A stretch of 64,000 bases of DNA from Colocasia esculenta (GCA_014218235.1 JACBKR010001245.1:558001-622000); one strand, 5' to 3'; counted from the stretch's first letter, positions 1 through 12,710 are shown. Numbers and translations are program-made. Notes: generated from the letters alone by a model not told the origin.

Positions 1-2640
1 CTGGAGCCGAGCTATGTTACTATAACAGTAACAGTATCTTAGAATGTCATTTTTTTTTTTTTTTTGGTTATAACTTGAGCGATAATGCAACAACTTGGTG
101 ACTGTCCCTAGTATAGCAAGTGCATATATACACTAAGGAGTGACCTAGTTAGCCCGCCATATACATCAAGATGAGGGGTTCAAGTTCCATAGGAAGCAGA
201 TTTAAAATAAAAATTTAAGGGCGTTGTAATAGGATAGTTTTTCGTAAAAAAAAGTGAAACTCTTTTCCCATCTATTTTTTTCTATGACATGCGCAACTAA
301 GCAGGAAGAGAAATATTTATTATAAAAAATTTCTTGCAATATTAATGATGATGAGGTGGATTGAACATAGCAATTTTATTGACTGATAGGTGTCAGAAGA
401 TATAATAATTGAATTATCATTGCAGGAGCCCTCTGAATTATAATAAATTTATCTTTTACAAAACTACTTGCCTCTCATAGGGAGATTAGCCAACGAGATT
501 GTGAGAGCACATGATGGCGTCCAACAATTTATTAATCCCTCAAGTTTGGACGGTTTGCCCTAAAAGCAAGTACTACACTTGTCATCATTAGGGATACATA
601 TCAGTACCATCTCATCTACTTGGTAATGCTGCAAAAGGAACTCTAATGGAGACTTGGGTGGAGACTTAAAAGAGGGCACTCTGTTCATAGAGCTGAATAG
701 GAGAAGTCTAATTTGAATTGCCGTATAGTTGCGGACTAACAATTTGGGAATGCCAAGGGTCGACTTAAACCAGTCCAAGCCTCTTGCAGACATGTCTCTT
801 GGAAACCTTGTGCTTGAACCGAGTTAAGAGCTTGGGCCTAGTCTCTGCCCAGCTGCATGTGGACCTCATTGGGCCGGCAAATGGCTCTTGTTGGGCTGGC
901 ACGTAGCATTCATAAATGGGCCGCATTGGGGGTGTTGGGCCGCATCTGGGTTCTCTCACAAATCCACTCTTCACACATGAACACGTTTGCTGATTCGGAT
1001 CTGCTTAGCCTCTCTCACTCACACATTAATCTTGATCAACTTTAGGCTTTCATGGCGACTAATTCATAGATAATACAAAAAACGTAGTATCATCGGGTTC
1101 ACCAGTACAAAAAGGAGAATTTATGGCCCGAACGGGCTTGTCCCGAGTCGGACAGACACATTAAATTCTGCGGCAGCTTTGAGACGATGTCTATTTAAGA
1201 CATCGCTAGCTCATAGTTTGGCCCCTTAGGAAGGGTCATTAATGGCCACATCTGACCAGTACTCCTTTAGATAAAAAAAACATAAAACTAGATAGTTCAC
1301 GCAGGATCTGGGGCGTATGTTTCTTAGCACGTTTATAGATCACTCTTCGTCTCTTTCTTCCACCTTATATTTCGGTATGAATGTATGATTTTTATCCGGC
1401 CGACAGAGTGGAAAAGTAAATGTATTATATTCAGATGCGATCTGATCGATCGATGTTTGGATCTCACATGTGCTCAACAGATGTGGGGTGGGCTCCGATC
1501 ACGTCCGAGTTAACTCGATCTGTCTTTCTACTCGACTGGCCAAGTAAAAGACATTTCCCACACATGCATGCATGAATGCCCAAACTATCTCCCATGCATG
1601 TGTATATGACCAAGAAAGAGAGAATATTAATCAAAGCCGATGATGGGTGAAACACACGGGAGTGGTAGGATTTCTACCATATGCAGGAGACGCACACGGA
1701 ATAGCTAGCTTAATTGTTAGCTGACATCCAAGTGTGATGCGAGGTAGAGAAGGACAGGTGAGATAAAACTTGGGAAGGATGGCATGTATACATATGTGCA
1801 TGATTAGGTGAGGTTGGTACACCTTGGGAAGAAGAACGAGTCTGCTTTCCGGCGGGTCCAACGTAAGCTTCCTCACAAATTCTCCGGCGTGCATGTTTAG
1901 TATTCCCAAGATTTTTGAAGAACAAAGAACTATGGAAAGATTTGCCATTTTTTTTTTAAAATCAAATATCAGGAAGAAGAAACGTGAAACAGTAGAAAGA
2001 TGGGTTTGTACAAGAGGAAAGTTAAAGGAGATCTAGAGTGGGTAGAAACCGTAGAATACTTGTCATTTTTACATGTTTATAAACCGTGCGAAAGCTAGTT
2101 GTAAAAATATAGGAATAAGAAAATTTAACGGTAAACACCCGTGTTAACGAGATGGCATAACCCTGACATATGGACTAGCACATGTCACTTGATCTTTTCC
2201 GTCGTCGTTATAGATGTCTCTTCTAGAGAGCTGTCATTTGGATGATCCAGTTCTTATTCTTGCACCTGGAGAACATTCGTTCCACTGTTCGGGGAATAAA
2301 GACTGTCAGAGACCACTTTGTCAAGAAGTTAATGGCAGGTCTTCTCAACGTAGAGAAAACAAAAAGGGTTGGAAAATAGGGTAAAGAAAGTGCAAAACAA
2401 AGAAGGTGGAGGAAGGCCTATAAAAATCAATATATTAGTTACTTATCGTGATTACTGCAAATCATTATTGTCATTTGACGTCTTACAAAAAGAATTTTCT
2501 AAAGTGAATCTTACAACTATGGCCCAGAGAGTAGCACACACAGTTGCGTGCATGGACTGTAGGGTATTTATATATAGATGACTATTCAACACATTTACTA
2601 TCATTACTAAACTCCTGATTAACTTTAATCGATCTTTCAA
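1..2640. other. Intergenic DNA, no gene recognised
   Basis: No open frame here is long or protein-like enough to support a gene, and no splice-linked exon series was found. The stretch is A/T-rich, with a T run near 51-65. CATGCATG (RY-type) words cluster around 1564-1600, but without a gene to attach them to they cannot be called regulatory. An old, eroded element cannot be excluded. Confidence 0.4.
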
Positions 2641-2649
2641 TAGTGAACA

Positions 2650-2760
2650 CACTACAACAAAGTTGGTCTACAGTAACAGATTATAGTTATGATTTTGAGT
2701 TTTGTAAGTATAAACAAATTTAAATTTTATAACTATTTTTTAACCCTAACTATAAGTATA
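2650..2760 (+). mobile_element. CACTA-like terminus (one end only)
   Basis: The sequence begins CACTACAACAAA, the form expected of a CACTA (En/Spm) transposon end. A/T-rich DNA follows, then GC-rich, leader-like DNA from about 2760. No matching inverted end was found downstream, so the extent is unknown. It may be a solo end or the border of a fragment that carried the gene relic downstream. Confidence 0.35.
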
Positions 2761-3945
2761 CTGTAACCCCCCGGAAAGTGAACCCGAAACCCCTCTCTCG
2801 AAACACCTCTAGCGAAACCCTTTCCCCACGCTACTCTTTTTCCCCAAATCGACTGCCAACCCCTCTTCCCTTCACGGTGCAGACACACACCAGAGGAACA
2901 GGTGGGGCAAGACGAGGTAGGGGAGGAAGGAGCGGGGCGAGGAGGCACTGATCCAGGAGCAGGCGTTGGCGGCGCTGCTGCTGCTGCAGCAGACGGCGGT
3001 CCACTGCCGTTCGTACTCGCACACCGCCCGAGGGGAAGAAGCAGCGCTGCCAAGGAGTTCCAGCTCCAGGGCGAGGTCGCTCACCGATCCTCCCCTCCAG
3101 TCGCAGTAGCTCGTCAACCAGGTTAGCCGCCCTCCTCCTATGTCGCTGGTGCCGGGAACTACACTAATTTAGATGGACGTTGTAGCAGGTCCCAAAGCTG
3201 TTCGGTTCCCCTCGCCCTTTTCGATCAGAACCTAGGTCGACGCTGCCATATATATTCGCTGCTCATTTTCTTTTCTTCGGGAATTTACTTGCCTCATCCT
3301 CGGTGCCGACGAAATTGCAGAGGAAGAGCAGGTAGAGAGAGGAGAGAGACGGAGCTCAGAGAGGTGGATTAGGAGAGAGCAGAGAGACGCAGAGCAGAGG
3401 AGGAGGAGGAGGGGGGCAAGGGAGAAAGAGGGTGTGAGCGGGGAGGAGGAGGAAATCGATGGCGGGAACGCGGATATGAGGATTTGGGTGGAGGAGCTGG
3501 AGGAGATCGAGTTGGGAGGGTCCGGGAGGTCGAGGACTCCCCCTAGCGGCAACACCAGCATCGGCGGCGGCAGCAACAGCGGTAGGGGTGAGTTTCCCAG
3601 CAGTAGAGCCCCATGCCGTCGACAGCTTCCACTCCTACCTCAAGGATCAACCAAGTAGCACCGTTCCAGGTGGGGTTCCCTCCCCGTCCTCTTTCTCCTA
3701 CGATTGATCCCTCTCTGGTTCGTATGCGTACACCTGCAACCCTCTTGGAGACTCTTCTCCTCGCCCTCCTCCGGGCATTTGTTTCCCTGCTCGTTAAGAG
3801 ATGGAAACATACATTATATAAGCAGTGTGATTGGGGATAATAGATAAATTGCCTTTCTTACTGTTGGCAGAGTCTCTTTAAGAGATGCCTGGCAGGATTG
3901 GAGTTTAAAACTACCATCATTTTAAGTACACAAGGGAACATCTTT
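2761..3945 (+). other. GC-rich leader/exon-like region upstream of an unknown gene
   Basis: GC-rich DNA with C-rich leader-like sequence at 2765-2880 and short Gly/Ala/Glu-rich open frames. A frame from 3434 encodes an acidic, glycine-rich peptide, and possible donors follow at about 3590 and 3670. This resembles the 5' exons of a plant gene that continues at 3964. I could not assemble a consistent reading frame and do not recognise a domain. Confidence 0.3.
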
Positions 3946-3949
3946 ACCA

Positions 3950-5231
3950 TTGTTGTTGTACCAGATGAAAGCTTCTTTCAACAACCTTCACTTGGGATTT
4001 GTCTGTCGAGAAGATGATTTCATTTTACAAAGGCATTATCATGTTCACTTCAGCCCTGATTTCTCTTACAGGGCAATCCAGCACCCATGCAAATTCTTTC
4101 ACTTCGATCCCCAGCAAAAGGATGTGCATCTGTCACTTGAACATGGTACACTGAGGCCTACATATGCTTATGACTATTTGTCAAGTTTCTCACCTAGACC
4201 AAGTGAAATTGAGTCATGGCTCAGAGAAAAGCCATCTCAGATTAGTGACCTTTCTGATATTAGTTCATATATTGTGGATGCAAAAGATTCAGGATTGAAT
4301 ATTCATGCAACATCCATGCCACTTTCTGCTCTTCCTTGTACTGACTATGCGAAGACTGCATCTCCCCTGGCCTCATTATGGGGAAAGTCATCAAATGGTA
4401 TAAGTCAAAGTTCCATTGAAATCCAAGCAATTCATGTTCCAGTAGGTCTACTTCAATGAATATTCATAACAGAAGCTTCAGAACATCTCTGCAAAACATT
4501 GGAAATGCTCGAGAAAGGTGGCAAAACCATCATGATTATGGGTCATCAACAAGATTAGGACATGAAAAATGTACATATGTAGATGGTTTACGTCATGATT
4601 TGTTATCAGAAAGCAGTGCTTCTTCGCGCATGAGTTTGTCAGCAATTGGGTATGATAAGCCAACCATTAACAATGATGCTAATTCTCTGTATGAGAAATC
4701 TGAATATCATGGATGTCGGGCAATTTTGAATATAGCACTACCAAGTGGATCTATACTATGTGATGCAGATGGAAAGGAGAGCCTGTCGGTAGGAACTTCT
4801 TGGCTGAGAACAAAATCACCTAGTGGCGAACATATTAACATAGATAAAGGTGCATCCCAAAGAAAATTTCATATTATACAGGATACTCTCAAATGTTGTC
4901 AGAATATTGTACATCAACACTGGAAGTCAATCAAAAAAAGGAAAAAGAAGACAACCATGCAGATTTTCTGCAGGACTTGTCATTGAATTTGAAATCAATG
5001 GAAGCCAAATCCCAGCAAAATGAAACATCTGTCTCCTCGAGTTGCAGAAGAATACTTGGTTTTCCTGTTCCTCAATGTAGCAATGGTAACTTCACCTCCA
5101 GTTCACCTCAAGAAATGTCTCTATCTTATGATGTGAAGAAGCCGGTGAATGATGACTTCTTCATTATTATTGTAGGAAAAAATTTAGATTCTTTATTTCT
5201 AAGAGAGATCTGGCTGACATTATCATTGTAG
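3950..5231 (+). pseudogene. Unknown protein gene, frameshifted
   Basis: Three consecutive open frames (3950-4459, 4456-4986, 4893-5231) lie end to end in three different phases with short overlaps. This is the pattern of one exon interrupted by two small indels. A possible acceptor (CAG) sits just before 3964. The product is Ser-rich and hydrophilic, and the last part (about 4935-5040) is charged and could form a coiled coil. No signal peptide or membrane segment is visible and I do not recognise the family. It lies only about 50 bp before the MYB start on the same strand. It may be a decayed neighbour, or part of an alternative upstream exon set with uncalled introns instead of frameshifts. 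Confidence 0.4.
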
Positions 5232-5278
5232 GAAAAACTTAAAGATCAAAAGATGACACAACCATCCTCAGGGTGCGG

Positions 5279-6410
5279 ATGATGTGCTCGAGAGGCCACT
5301 GGAGGCCTCCGGAAGATGAGAAGCTCAGGGAACTTGTGGAGATGTACGGGCCAATGAATTGGAATGCCATCGCCGAGAAGCTCCCAGGCAGATCAGGTGC
5401 AGAAATCTGAAACCGATCATGTGATTCTAACACTCATCATTTTTTTTTCCTTTTTTGGTCCCCTCGGTAACATACCAATTATAGGAAGGCTTCAGTACTT
5501 CTTCTTCTATACTACTTATAGCTTAATTATTAGGAATAGAACTATTGTACTGTTTGGGAAAAGTAATAAGAGAGACATATATATATACTTCTTCCATCCT
5601 TAATAACATGCATACGCGAATCTGTGTATAACTTGACATCTGGCTTTGAGATGTTCTTAATTTGGCCCTGGATATTAATCTCAAGAGCAGGGAAGAGCTG
5701 CAGACTGAGATGGTTCAATCAGCTGGATCCGAGGATCAACAAAAACCCTTTCACACCGGAGGAAGAGGAACGCCTCCTCGCCTTGCATAGGATCCACGGC
5801 AACCGGTGGGCTATTATTGCTCGGCTCTTCCCCGGGCGCACCGACAACGCGGTGAAGAACCACTGGCATGTGATCATGGCCCGCAGGTGCAGAGAGCGTT
5901 CCAGGTTACTTGGTAACAACGCTCCTCTCATGATGACAACCTCCTTCAAACAAGATAATCGCCATTTAGATATCCGGCATCGTCAGGGTCCAACAGATCT
6001 CTACCCGCAACTCGGTGGATCTTCTCCAAAGGTTATCCTTGGAGGTAAAAAAAACCCGCTTAAGAATATAATTACTGGTGCAATACGTACTACTTCATCA
6101 TACTTCTGTGATCAGCTGCCGTGCTATGTACTACGTGGTACTCCTCATCGTACTAGTCTTAATTGGCCATGCATGCGCAGAGGGGGACACGTCCCAGGTG
6201 GAATTCTACGATTTTCTTGAAGTAAACGCTTGCAGTTATTCGGAAGATGCGAAAAGGAGTTCCGACGTCTGTTCTGGGAGCTGCACAGGGGAGCAAGGCT
6301 CGGAAAGAGAAGAGCAGACATGGGAGGTTGGTGTCCCGTTCATAGATTTCTTGGATGTCGGAGATGATCGATGGAATCGGTCACGTTTTCTGACAAACTC
6401 CATCTTGTAG
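5279..6410 (+). CDS. R2R3-MYB transcription factor, MYB52/54/56/105/117 type (three exons)
   Basis: Predicted nuclear DNA-binding transcription factor. Exons are 5279-5396, 5691-6044 and 6181-6410, with GT-AG introns at 5397-5690 and 6045-6180. The joined frame is 702 nt, giving 233 residues with no internal stop. The R2 repeat is at about residues 5-55, with tryptophans at 8, 28 and 47. R3 is at about 57-107, with the usual Phe at 60 in place of the first Trp, then Trp 79 and Trp 98. The string [18 protein letters not shown] is diagnostic of the subgroup. A C-terminal [10 protein letters not shown] (209-218) matches the FIDFLGVG-like tail of these proteins. In Arabidopsis, members act in cell-wall, boundary and embryo or endosperm development; the role here is inferred. 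The start is the first ATG after an in-frame TAA at 5240-5242. Related proteins often have a longer N-terminus, so an upstream exon is possible. It is the only intact conventional gene seen. Confidence 0.88.
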
Positions 6411-7790
6411 CTAGATCCCAGCAGAGAGATTGTTGTAATAACAGCTGCAAAGGCGGCCGGGCTAGCTTGTTCATACAAGAGTACCAGTACTCTTCGAAAT
6501 AAGTTTGATCGACAACGCCCACAGTAGATCATATATGTGCTCCAGCTCATATATATATATGCAGATGTTGGTACTGGTAAGGTCGGGATCGAATAGGCCT
6601 AGATATATGAAGGTAGTCGTGCTAGCTCTTCCATTAATTTGCCTATAGAAATATAATTAAACCCTGAACAGCCAAGTAAGTAGAGGACGTACCTGGAAGG
6701 AGATGACCCTACACATTTAACACTTACCCTTTTTGGAAGAGAAAGTCTTGTTGCAAACTCTCTGGTGGTGTGCAAACACATCGCCCTATGATGACACTAC
6801 ATTATTACGGGTGCAATATCGAGCAACGAATCGCTACCCGATATGTATATACACCTGCTTCGCACAGTGTGCGCTAAGACTTTTTCTTTTTGAAAAAGAT
6901 TTCACATATGTATAGGAGATCAAGCCATAGTGTTTGTTACCTTTCTCCTTTTCTTTTTTTTTTGTAACAAGGAAACCCCGCCCCGTGTGATTTTGTAGAT
7001 TCAGAAATTGATGTTTGTGAACTCTAAGGTCAGGACTTGACAACTCTTACTTCCATATACCCGTATTATCTTTATCCCACTTGACCAAAAAAATTCCGGA
7101 CCTACACACCTCGAGAATTGCATGTAGATCAGGTAAGGCACTGAAATGTTTGTGTTAAAATTAAAATTTTAAAAAAATAGTTATATAAATTGTCACATAT
7201 TATAACTAGACGCACTGAAATGTTATATTTAATTTTTTTAATAAACTAAAATATATTTAAATATTTAAATATTAATTAATGATAGTTATATATTATCCCT
7301 AAAATTGTTACAAATAAATTAAAAGACACTTAAATAATTTGGTGAGTCTATGATGTAAGCCATCCTTGTATACATAAATATGTCATTTTCTTTTTTGGAT
7401 GAAAGAAATGTCCATTGTCATGTCAATCTATAGGAAAAAATATATTATGAAGACTTTGGGCAGCCAATTATCATAGTTGTCACCGCAATTTATACTTTTG
7501 TAGAAGAACATGAAAAAAAAAGACCTTATAAAATGAGTTGGCTATTATTGTAAAGAACTATGTTTATCTCGCATCTCCTTAAAAAAAGAGAATAGGAAGC
7601 GGATGGAAGATTACATGAAAAGATCATCCTTCTAATATAGGGGGAGTTGAGCTGAGGGAGAGAAAATTAAATCAACTAATATAATGTATTTTGGAACTTG
7701 TATTTTCACAGCCGGCCCACAAATTTGCGAACAAATTAAGATCCCTGAAATCAAGAAGCGCCACAGGCATCCTTTTGGAAAACATGATAA
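6411..7790. other. MYB 3' flank and A/T-rich intergenic DNA
   Basis: Sequence after the MYB stop is A/T-rich, with runs of A and T near 6950, 7170 and 7510. No protein-like frame and no paired repeat was found. The MYB polyadenylation region should be in the first few hundred bases, but no single signal stands out. Confidence 0.4.
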
Positions 7791-7793
7791 TGG

Positions 7794-8762
7794 ATGAATA
7801 TTACTCCCTCTTCTTCCGGCTCCGTTTCTTCCAGTCCACTGTTACCATCCCCATATAGGAGGAGAGCAGAAGTTAACCCCGGCACTCCCAATCTTGATAA
7901 TTACCAACTTGGTCAGCGGAGTTTATCTGTCAGATTCAAGCAAGTGCGTCCGCCGTCGCGGGGCCTGGCAAAAGGCACCTGTGCTTGCTTTCTCGTTTTG
8001 GGCCGACCAGAGGGGGTGAAGCGGGAAATGGTGTTCCATTTCTGATGTGCTTCGCGACCTCCATTGTGAGACGTCGGTGTTGGACACGGGCGCCTTTGGG
8101 TACTGGTCGACGATGGCAGTTGCCATCCTTTGCTGGTAGATAATGTGCTTCATGGGGACCGCAGGCATGGTGTTGCTGACCACCTTATACTCAACGGAGG
8201 TATATGTATGACAGTGCTGATGTCCATGAACGTGCTCGCCAAGGTGGTGATATTCGGGGATGGTTTCGGGACAGTGGCGGATCCTCAGTGCAGTCAGTGG
8301 GGTCACGTGACCCCACTGATTTGGAGAGGAGTCTTAAGAAGTTTTTTTTTTTTTTGTTTATATAGGTCAAAATTTTAGGTAAGTTAATATAAGGTGACCC
8401 CACTGAATTTAAGGGTGACCCTCCTATAGTCAAGTGACCCCATTGAACTAATGTTCAGGATCCGCCACTGTTTCGGGAGGGTGAAGGTTGGTCATGTCCA
8501 CCGCGCTAGCTGTGCGTGTGGCCCTTCTCTTCTTACTTGTATGGCGAGAACTGTACGTAGGCGGAATAAGGATGAGGCTTGCACCTTGCGCAACGAAAAT
8601 CCATTATTGTCGACGGGTACGGCGACGTCGTCACAGTGGACAACCAAAATCTCCTTAGGCCCCACGGGAGATGGGGCTGATGCCGGGTGGCGATGTGAGC
8701 TGAGACGGAGGAGAAAACGGGCTGCCATGGTCTGGTGGGGCGGCAGTGCTGGGTGCAGCTAG
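7794..8762. other. Unrecognised GC-richer block interrupted by a MITE
   Basis: A block with more GC than its flanks and short open frames on both strands (minus 7923-8306 and 8492-8728; plus 8451-8762). It is split by the hAT-like MITE at 8272-8470. Neither strand gives a domain I recognise after removing the MITE. It may be an old gene fragment, but I cannot assign it. Confidence 0.3.
8272..8470. mobile_element. hAT-like MITE with 8 bp target-site duplication
   Basis: A 199 bp element with perfect terminal inverted repeats CAGTGGCGGATCC and GGATCCGCCACTG. It is flanked by an identical 8 bp duplication, tttcggga, at 8264-8271 and 8471-8478. Eight bp duplications and CAG...CTG ends are typical of the hAT superfamily. 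The inside repeats a 'gtgaccccactga' theme in both orientations and has no coding capacity, so transposition would depend on a transposase in trans. Confidence 0.88.
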
Positions 8763-9475
8763 CGGAGAAGAGAAGAGGTGGGGGAGGGAGAGAGACCTGG
8801 TAAGGTGGGAAGGCAAAAAAAAAAGTTCACCGTGATGGAAAGATTGATGGAGGGGAGAAGGGCAACATAAAATTGGAGGGGACTCAGGGAAGGGAGCCTT
8901 GCTAAACAAGGGAAGGGCAAATTAATTTGAACGTTTCCATCCTGTACGTTACCAGACCAAGGAAAAGTAAATTCAAATTATCACTGCAGGGGGAAGAGTA
9001 ATTAAAGAGAGTTTAACATGGAGTAGAACCGGATCTACCCATGCAGGAGATGAGGACTAAAAAGCGAACCAGCGGAAGACTAAAAAGGAGCCGGGTTTAA
9101 TAACGCACTACGCAAATACGGAAAAGACTGAGCAGCGGCTATCCATGCGCCTGTTGTGTATTTTTTTTTGCCGTTTCTTAATTTTTAATGATATTTAACA
9201 CTCCAGCATATAAACCAAAGGTTAATGGCCATTAAAACACACATGAACCGGGCTCACAAGAAATGAACCGGACGAAAATCTAATTAAAGTGTCTCTTCTA
9301 CTATATAGTTATAGATATATGCAACTAAGAAGAGTAAGATTTTTCTTTTCTCTTCATAATATATTGATAGTAGAGAAAAATAATTAAATAATATTAAATT
9401 ATGTAGTTTTAAAAAATAGTGACAACATACTATTGTTACCACTAGTGGCAATAGTGGCACCATTTGTCTTGAAAC
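8763..9475. other. Intergenic DNA, nothing recognised
   Basis: Purine-rich DNA (8763-9060) grading into A/T-rich DNA. No gene, clear repeat or element boundary is visible. Confidence 0.35.
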
Positions 9476-9477
9476 TA

Positions 9478-9840
9478 GCTAGGATTGTTCAAACTTAATT
9501 TGGTCTAACCCGTAAAATCGAATAGAACTGACCGGTTTGGGTCAGTTCAGTTCAGTTTGGGGACCTCCCTCAGTTTAGTTCGGTTTCCTATATGAAATCG
9601 ATTGAACCAAATATATAATAAAAATTAAAATATATTTATTATTTCACAACAGTTGTTATAGCAAAGATGGTTACAGAGGTTATAAGTTTGAAACTCACAA
9701 TTCTCTCAAAATAAATATTTTTTGGCATTTTATGTTTGAACCGAAAGTTCGATTCGATTTGAGCTGCTGGTTAGTTCGGTTTTGGTTCACCCCAAAAATG
9801 GGCTAAATCGAGTCGAACCTACCCATGAATAACGCTACTT
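9478..9840. mobile_element. Degenerate MITE of the 'GGTTCGGTTT' palindromic type
   Basis: Both ends carry mutually inverted words built on GGTTCGGTTT and AACCGAAC. The borders resemble each other in inverse (TAGGATTGTTCAAAC left, reverse complement TAGCGTTATTCATGG right). This fits the common palindromic hAT-like MITEs of plants. The ends have diverged and I could not fix a target-site duplication. Confidence 0.5.
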
Positions 9841-10493
9841 GAAATTAATTGATATTGCATGTAAGATATTATTATTTTTCTAGATATATGATACTTGTGT
9901 GTTTGTTTGTAGTAAAATATATGTTATAATCTTTAATTTGAGGAATGCTAGTTGCATGTTGGGTAACAGTGGTAGGACAACATTGGTGCCACTAATGGCA
10001 CCATATACTTATCTTTGAACTTAATTATCAAATAACACTAAAAAAAAATAGTTATAGAGATCGATTTTGCGACAAAAATATTCGATCACAAAATCGGTCT
10101 CAAACATAGACTGAATAACAGCCGAATTATTCGGTCTCACAATTGAGACCGTATAGCGAGCGAATAAAATTCAATCGCTAAATTTCAATGACTGAACCTA
10201 CTTCGGTCGCTATACGGTCTCTATTTGAGACCGATTTTGAGATTGAAATGTTCGAACGCCAAATCGATCGCTGAGGCCCTAATTTCCCCCCACCATGTTC
10301 CCACTCGCACCAAACCACAAACGCTCACTGCCGAGGATGCCTTGCTCTATCGGCGCCAAGGATGCCTGCTGCCATCGTCGCCGCCAAGGACACCTTCTGT
10401 CGCCACCGAGGACGCCACCGCCTGCCGCCATCGACATTGCGACCACTTGTTCCTGCCAACGCCGCCGCCTCCCCCATCGCCGGTAAGCTCTCG

Positions 10494-10599
<106 letters not shown>

Positions 10600-10659
10600 G
10601 ACGCCCCCCTCCCCCTGACGTGCGCCGCCCCCTCCGTCGTCGTGCATCGCCCTCTTGCA

Positions 10660-10985
10660 CGGCCCCCCACCCCTGCAGTGCCCAACCCCCATCTCCCCCT
10701 TCTCCTCTTGTCCAGCCCCCACCCCCTCGCAGTGCCCTCCACACTTCCTAGCCCCCATCTCCTCCTTCCCACCACCCTCTGCACTGCCCATCCCCCATCT
10801 TCCCCTTCTCCTCCTGCCTGACCCTCACCCCCTGTAGTGCCCTCCGCACTGCCCTACCCCATCTCCCCATTCTTCTCCTGCTTGGCCCCCCACTCCCCGT
10901 ACTACCCCCCGCAGTGCCCTCCGCAGTGCCCAGCCCCCATCTCCCCCTTCTCCTCCTACTCGGCCCCCCACCCCCCGCAGTGCCA
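10660..10985. repeat. C-rich degenerate minisatellite (about 75-85 bp period)
   Basis: Four imperfect units built on 'gcagtgccc...cccccatctcccccttctcctc...ccccaccccc'. The reading frames through it are proline-rich but inconsistent, so it is treated as noncoding repeat DNA. Confidence 0.65.
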
Positions 10986-11027
10986 ACATATTTGATGAAT
11001 TCAAGTGGGTGTTTGATCCTTTCTATG

Positions 11028-11135
11028 CATCCGATCGACCTGACAAATAAAAGGCCCTCAAGTAGATATCTTAAGGACCATCATCCGATCGACCTGACAA
11101 ATAAAAGGCCCTCAAGTAGATATCTTAAGGACCAT
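11028..11135. repeat. Perfect 54 bp tandem duplication
   Basis: The 54 bp beginning catccgatcgacctgac at 11028-11081 are repeated exactly at 11082-11135. The lack of divergence points to a recent slippage or unequal-exchange event. Confidence 0.95.
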
Positions 11136-11204
11136 ATTGATCTTAAGTAACTAAGAATTCAAGAACAAAGGAATAATAAAAAAGGGAAGGGAATGCAATC
11201 CTAC

Positions 11205-12110
11205 ACTACAAGAAAAAATGCTTTTAGATATCGATATAGAGACCGAAAATTTCGGTCACAATTCGGTCACAAAATAGTGATCGAATTGTGACTGAAATTA
11301 ATCAGTCGATAAATAAATGTTTTAGAGACCGACTCAAATTCAGTCACAATTCGGTCACTATTTTGTGACCGAATTGTGACCGAAATTTTCGGTCTCTATA
11401 CTTTGGGACCGAATAAATTCAGTCACAATTCGGTAACTATTTTGGGACCGAATTGTGACCGGAATTTTCGGTCTCTATATTTTGAGACTGACTAAATTCA
11501 GTCTCTATTCGGTCACAAAATAGTGACTGAATTGTGACTGAATTTATTCGTCACAATTCGGACACTATTTTGTGACCGAATAGAGACTGAAATAATCGGT
11601 CTCTATAGTTTGGGACCGATTAAATTCAGTCACTATTCGGTCACAAAATAGTGACCGAATAGTGACTGATTTTATTTCAGTCACAAATTCTCATGTTGAT
11701 GGGAGAAACTTTTGTGACCGATTTATTTCGGTCACTATTCGGTCCCTAAATAGTGACTGAATAGTGACCGAAATCAATCGGTCTCTATTATAGAGACCGA
11801 ATATAGATTGATATTTTCAGTCTCTATCGTTTGGGACCGCTTAAATTCAGTCACTATTCGGTCACTATTTAGGGACCGAATAGTGACCGAAATAAATTGG
11901 TCTCTATTTCAGAGATCGAATAGAGACTGATATTTATCGATCCCTAGCTATTCGGTCTCCACTGTTTTGCGACTGATATTATCAGTCGGTACTAGCGACT
12001 GAATAGCGACGGCCATTATATCAATCGCATTTGTTCAGCGACCGAATTTATTCCGTTGCTGGCGACCAATTAGAGACCGATATATATATAGTGGTCGCTA
12101 ATCGGTTGCC
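11205..12110 (+). mobile_element. CACTA terminus with GACCGAAT-type subterminal array
   Basis: The end is CACTACAAGAAAAAATG. It is followed by about 900 bp of alternating direct and inverted words such as 'gtgaccgaat', 'attcggtcac' and 'cggtctctat', in roughly 95-100 bp palindromic periods. Dense subterminal repeats next to a CACTA end are the transposase-binding region of this superfamily. No transposase frame is attached here. Confidence 0.7.
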
Positions 12111-12124
12111 GATACCCTAACATC

Positions 12125-12610
12125 TCATGTTTTCTCTTAAAAATACCATTTGTCAATGACTATCTGTCAGCAGCTACAAACATCCGCTGCCATAATGTCG
12201 TTTTGTCAACGACTAAAAAACAACTGTTGACATATGAAGGTTTTGTCAACGGATAAATTAGCCGTTGATAAAGCCGTTACCAAATGTTCATTATATAAAC
12301 GGCTAAGATTGGCCGCTGACATAAGACACACATTTGTCAATAGCTACGAGTAGCCGTTGATGTACCAGCTATATGTCAGTGGCTAATTTTAGCAGTTGAG
12401 TGCATATGTTTAAGTACTTGTCAGCGGCTCTTGTTGTCCGATGAGATAAGTTATACTTTTGTCAATGGCTGCGTTTAGCCATTGATGTAACAATTATATG
12501 TCAGTGGTTGGCGTTAGCGATTGACATATGTTTATCGGTTTTGTCAGTGGATTAAGCCGCTGACAAACATACTTAATTGTCAACGACTTTTTAAGACGCT
12601 GACATATATT
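12125..12610 (+). repeat. Second subterminal-type array, GTCAACGGCTA vocabulary
   Basis: About 12 occurrences of 'tgtcaacggct' or 'agccgttgac' and close variants in both orientations. The array directly abuts the GACCGAAT array but uses different words. It ends in a pyrimidine-rich, leader-like stretch at 12640-12710. It is probably the subterminal region of a different CACTA family whose outer end was lost or replaced. Confidence 0.55.
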
Positions 12611-12710
12611 TAAACAAAATGAAGAAATCTAAAGGTCCACCCTCTCTCTGCTCGCTCTCTCCTACCCTAGTCAGTTCCTCCCTGACTGTTCCGATCTGTA
12701 GACCAGTGGC

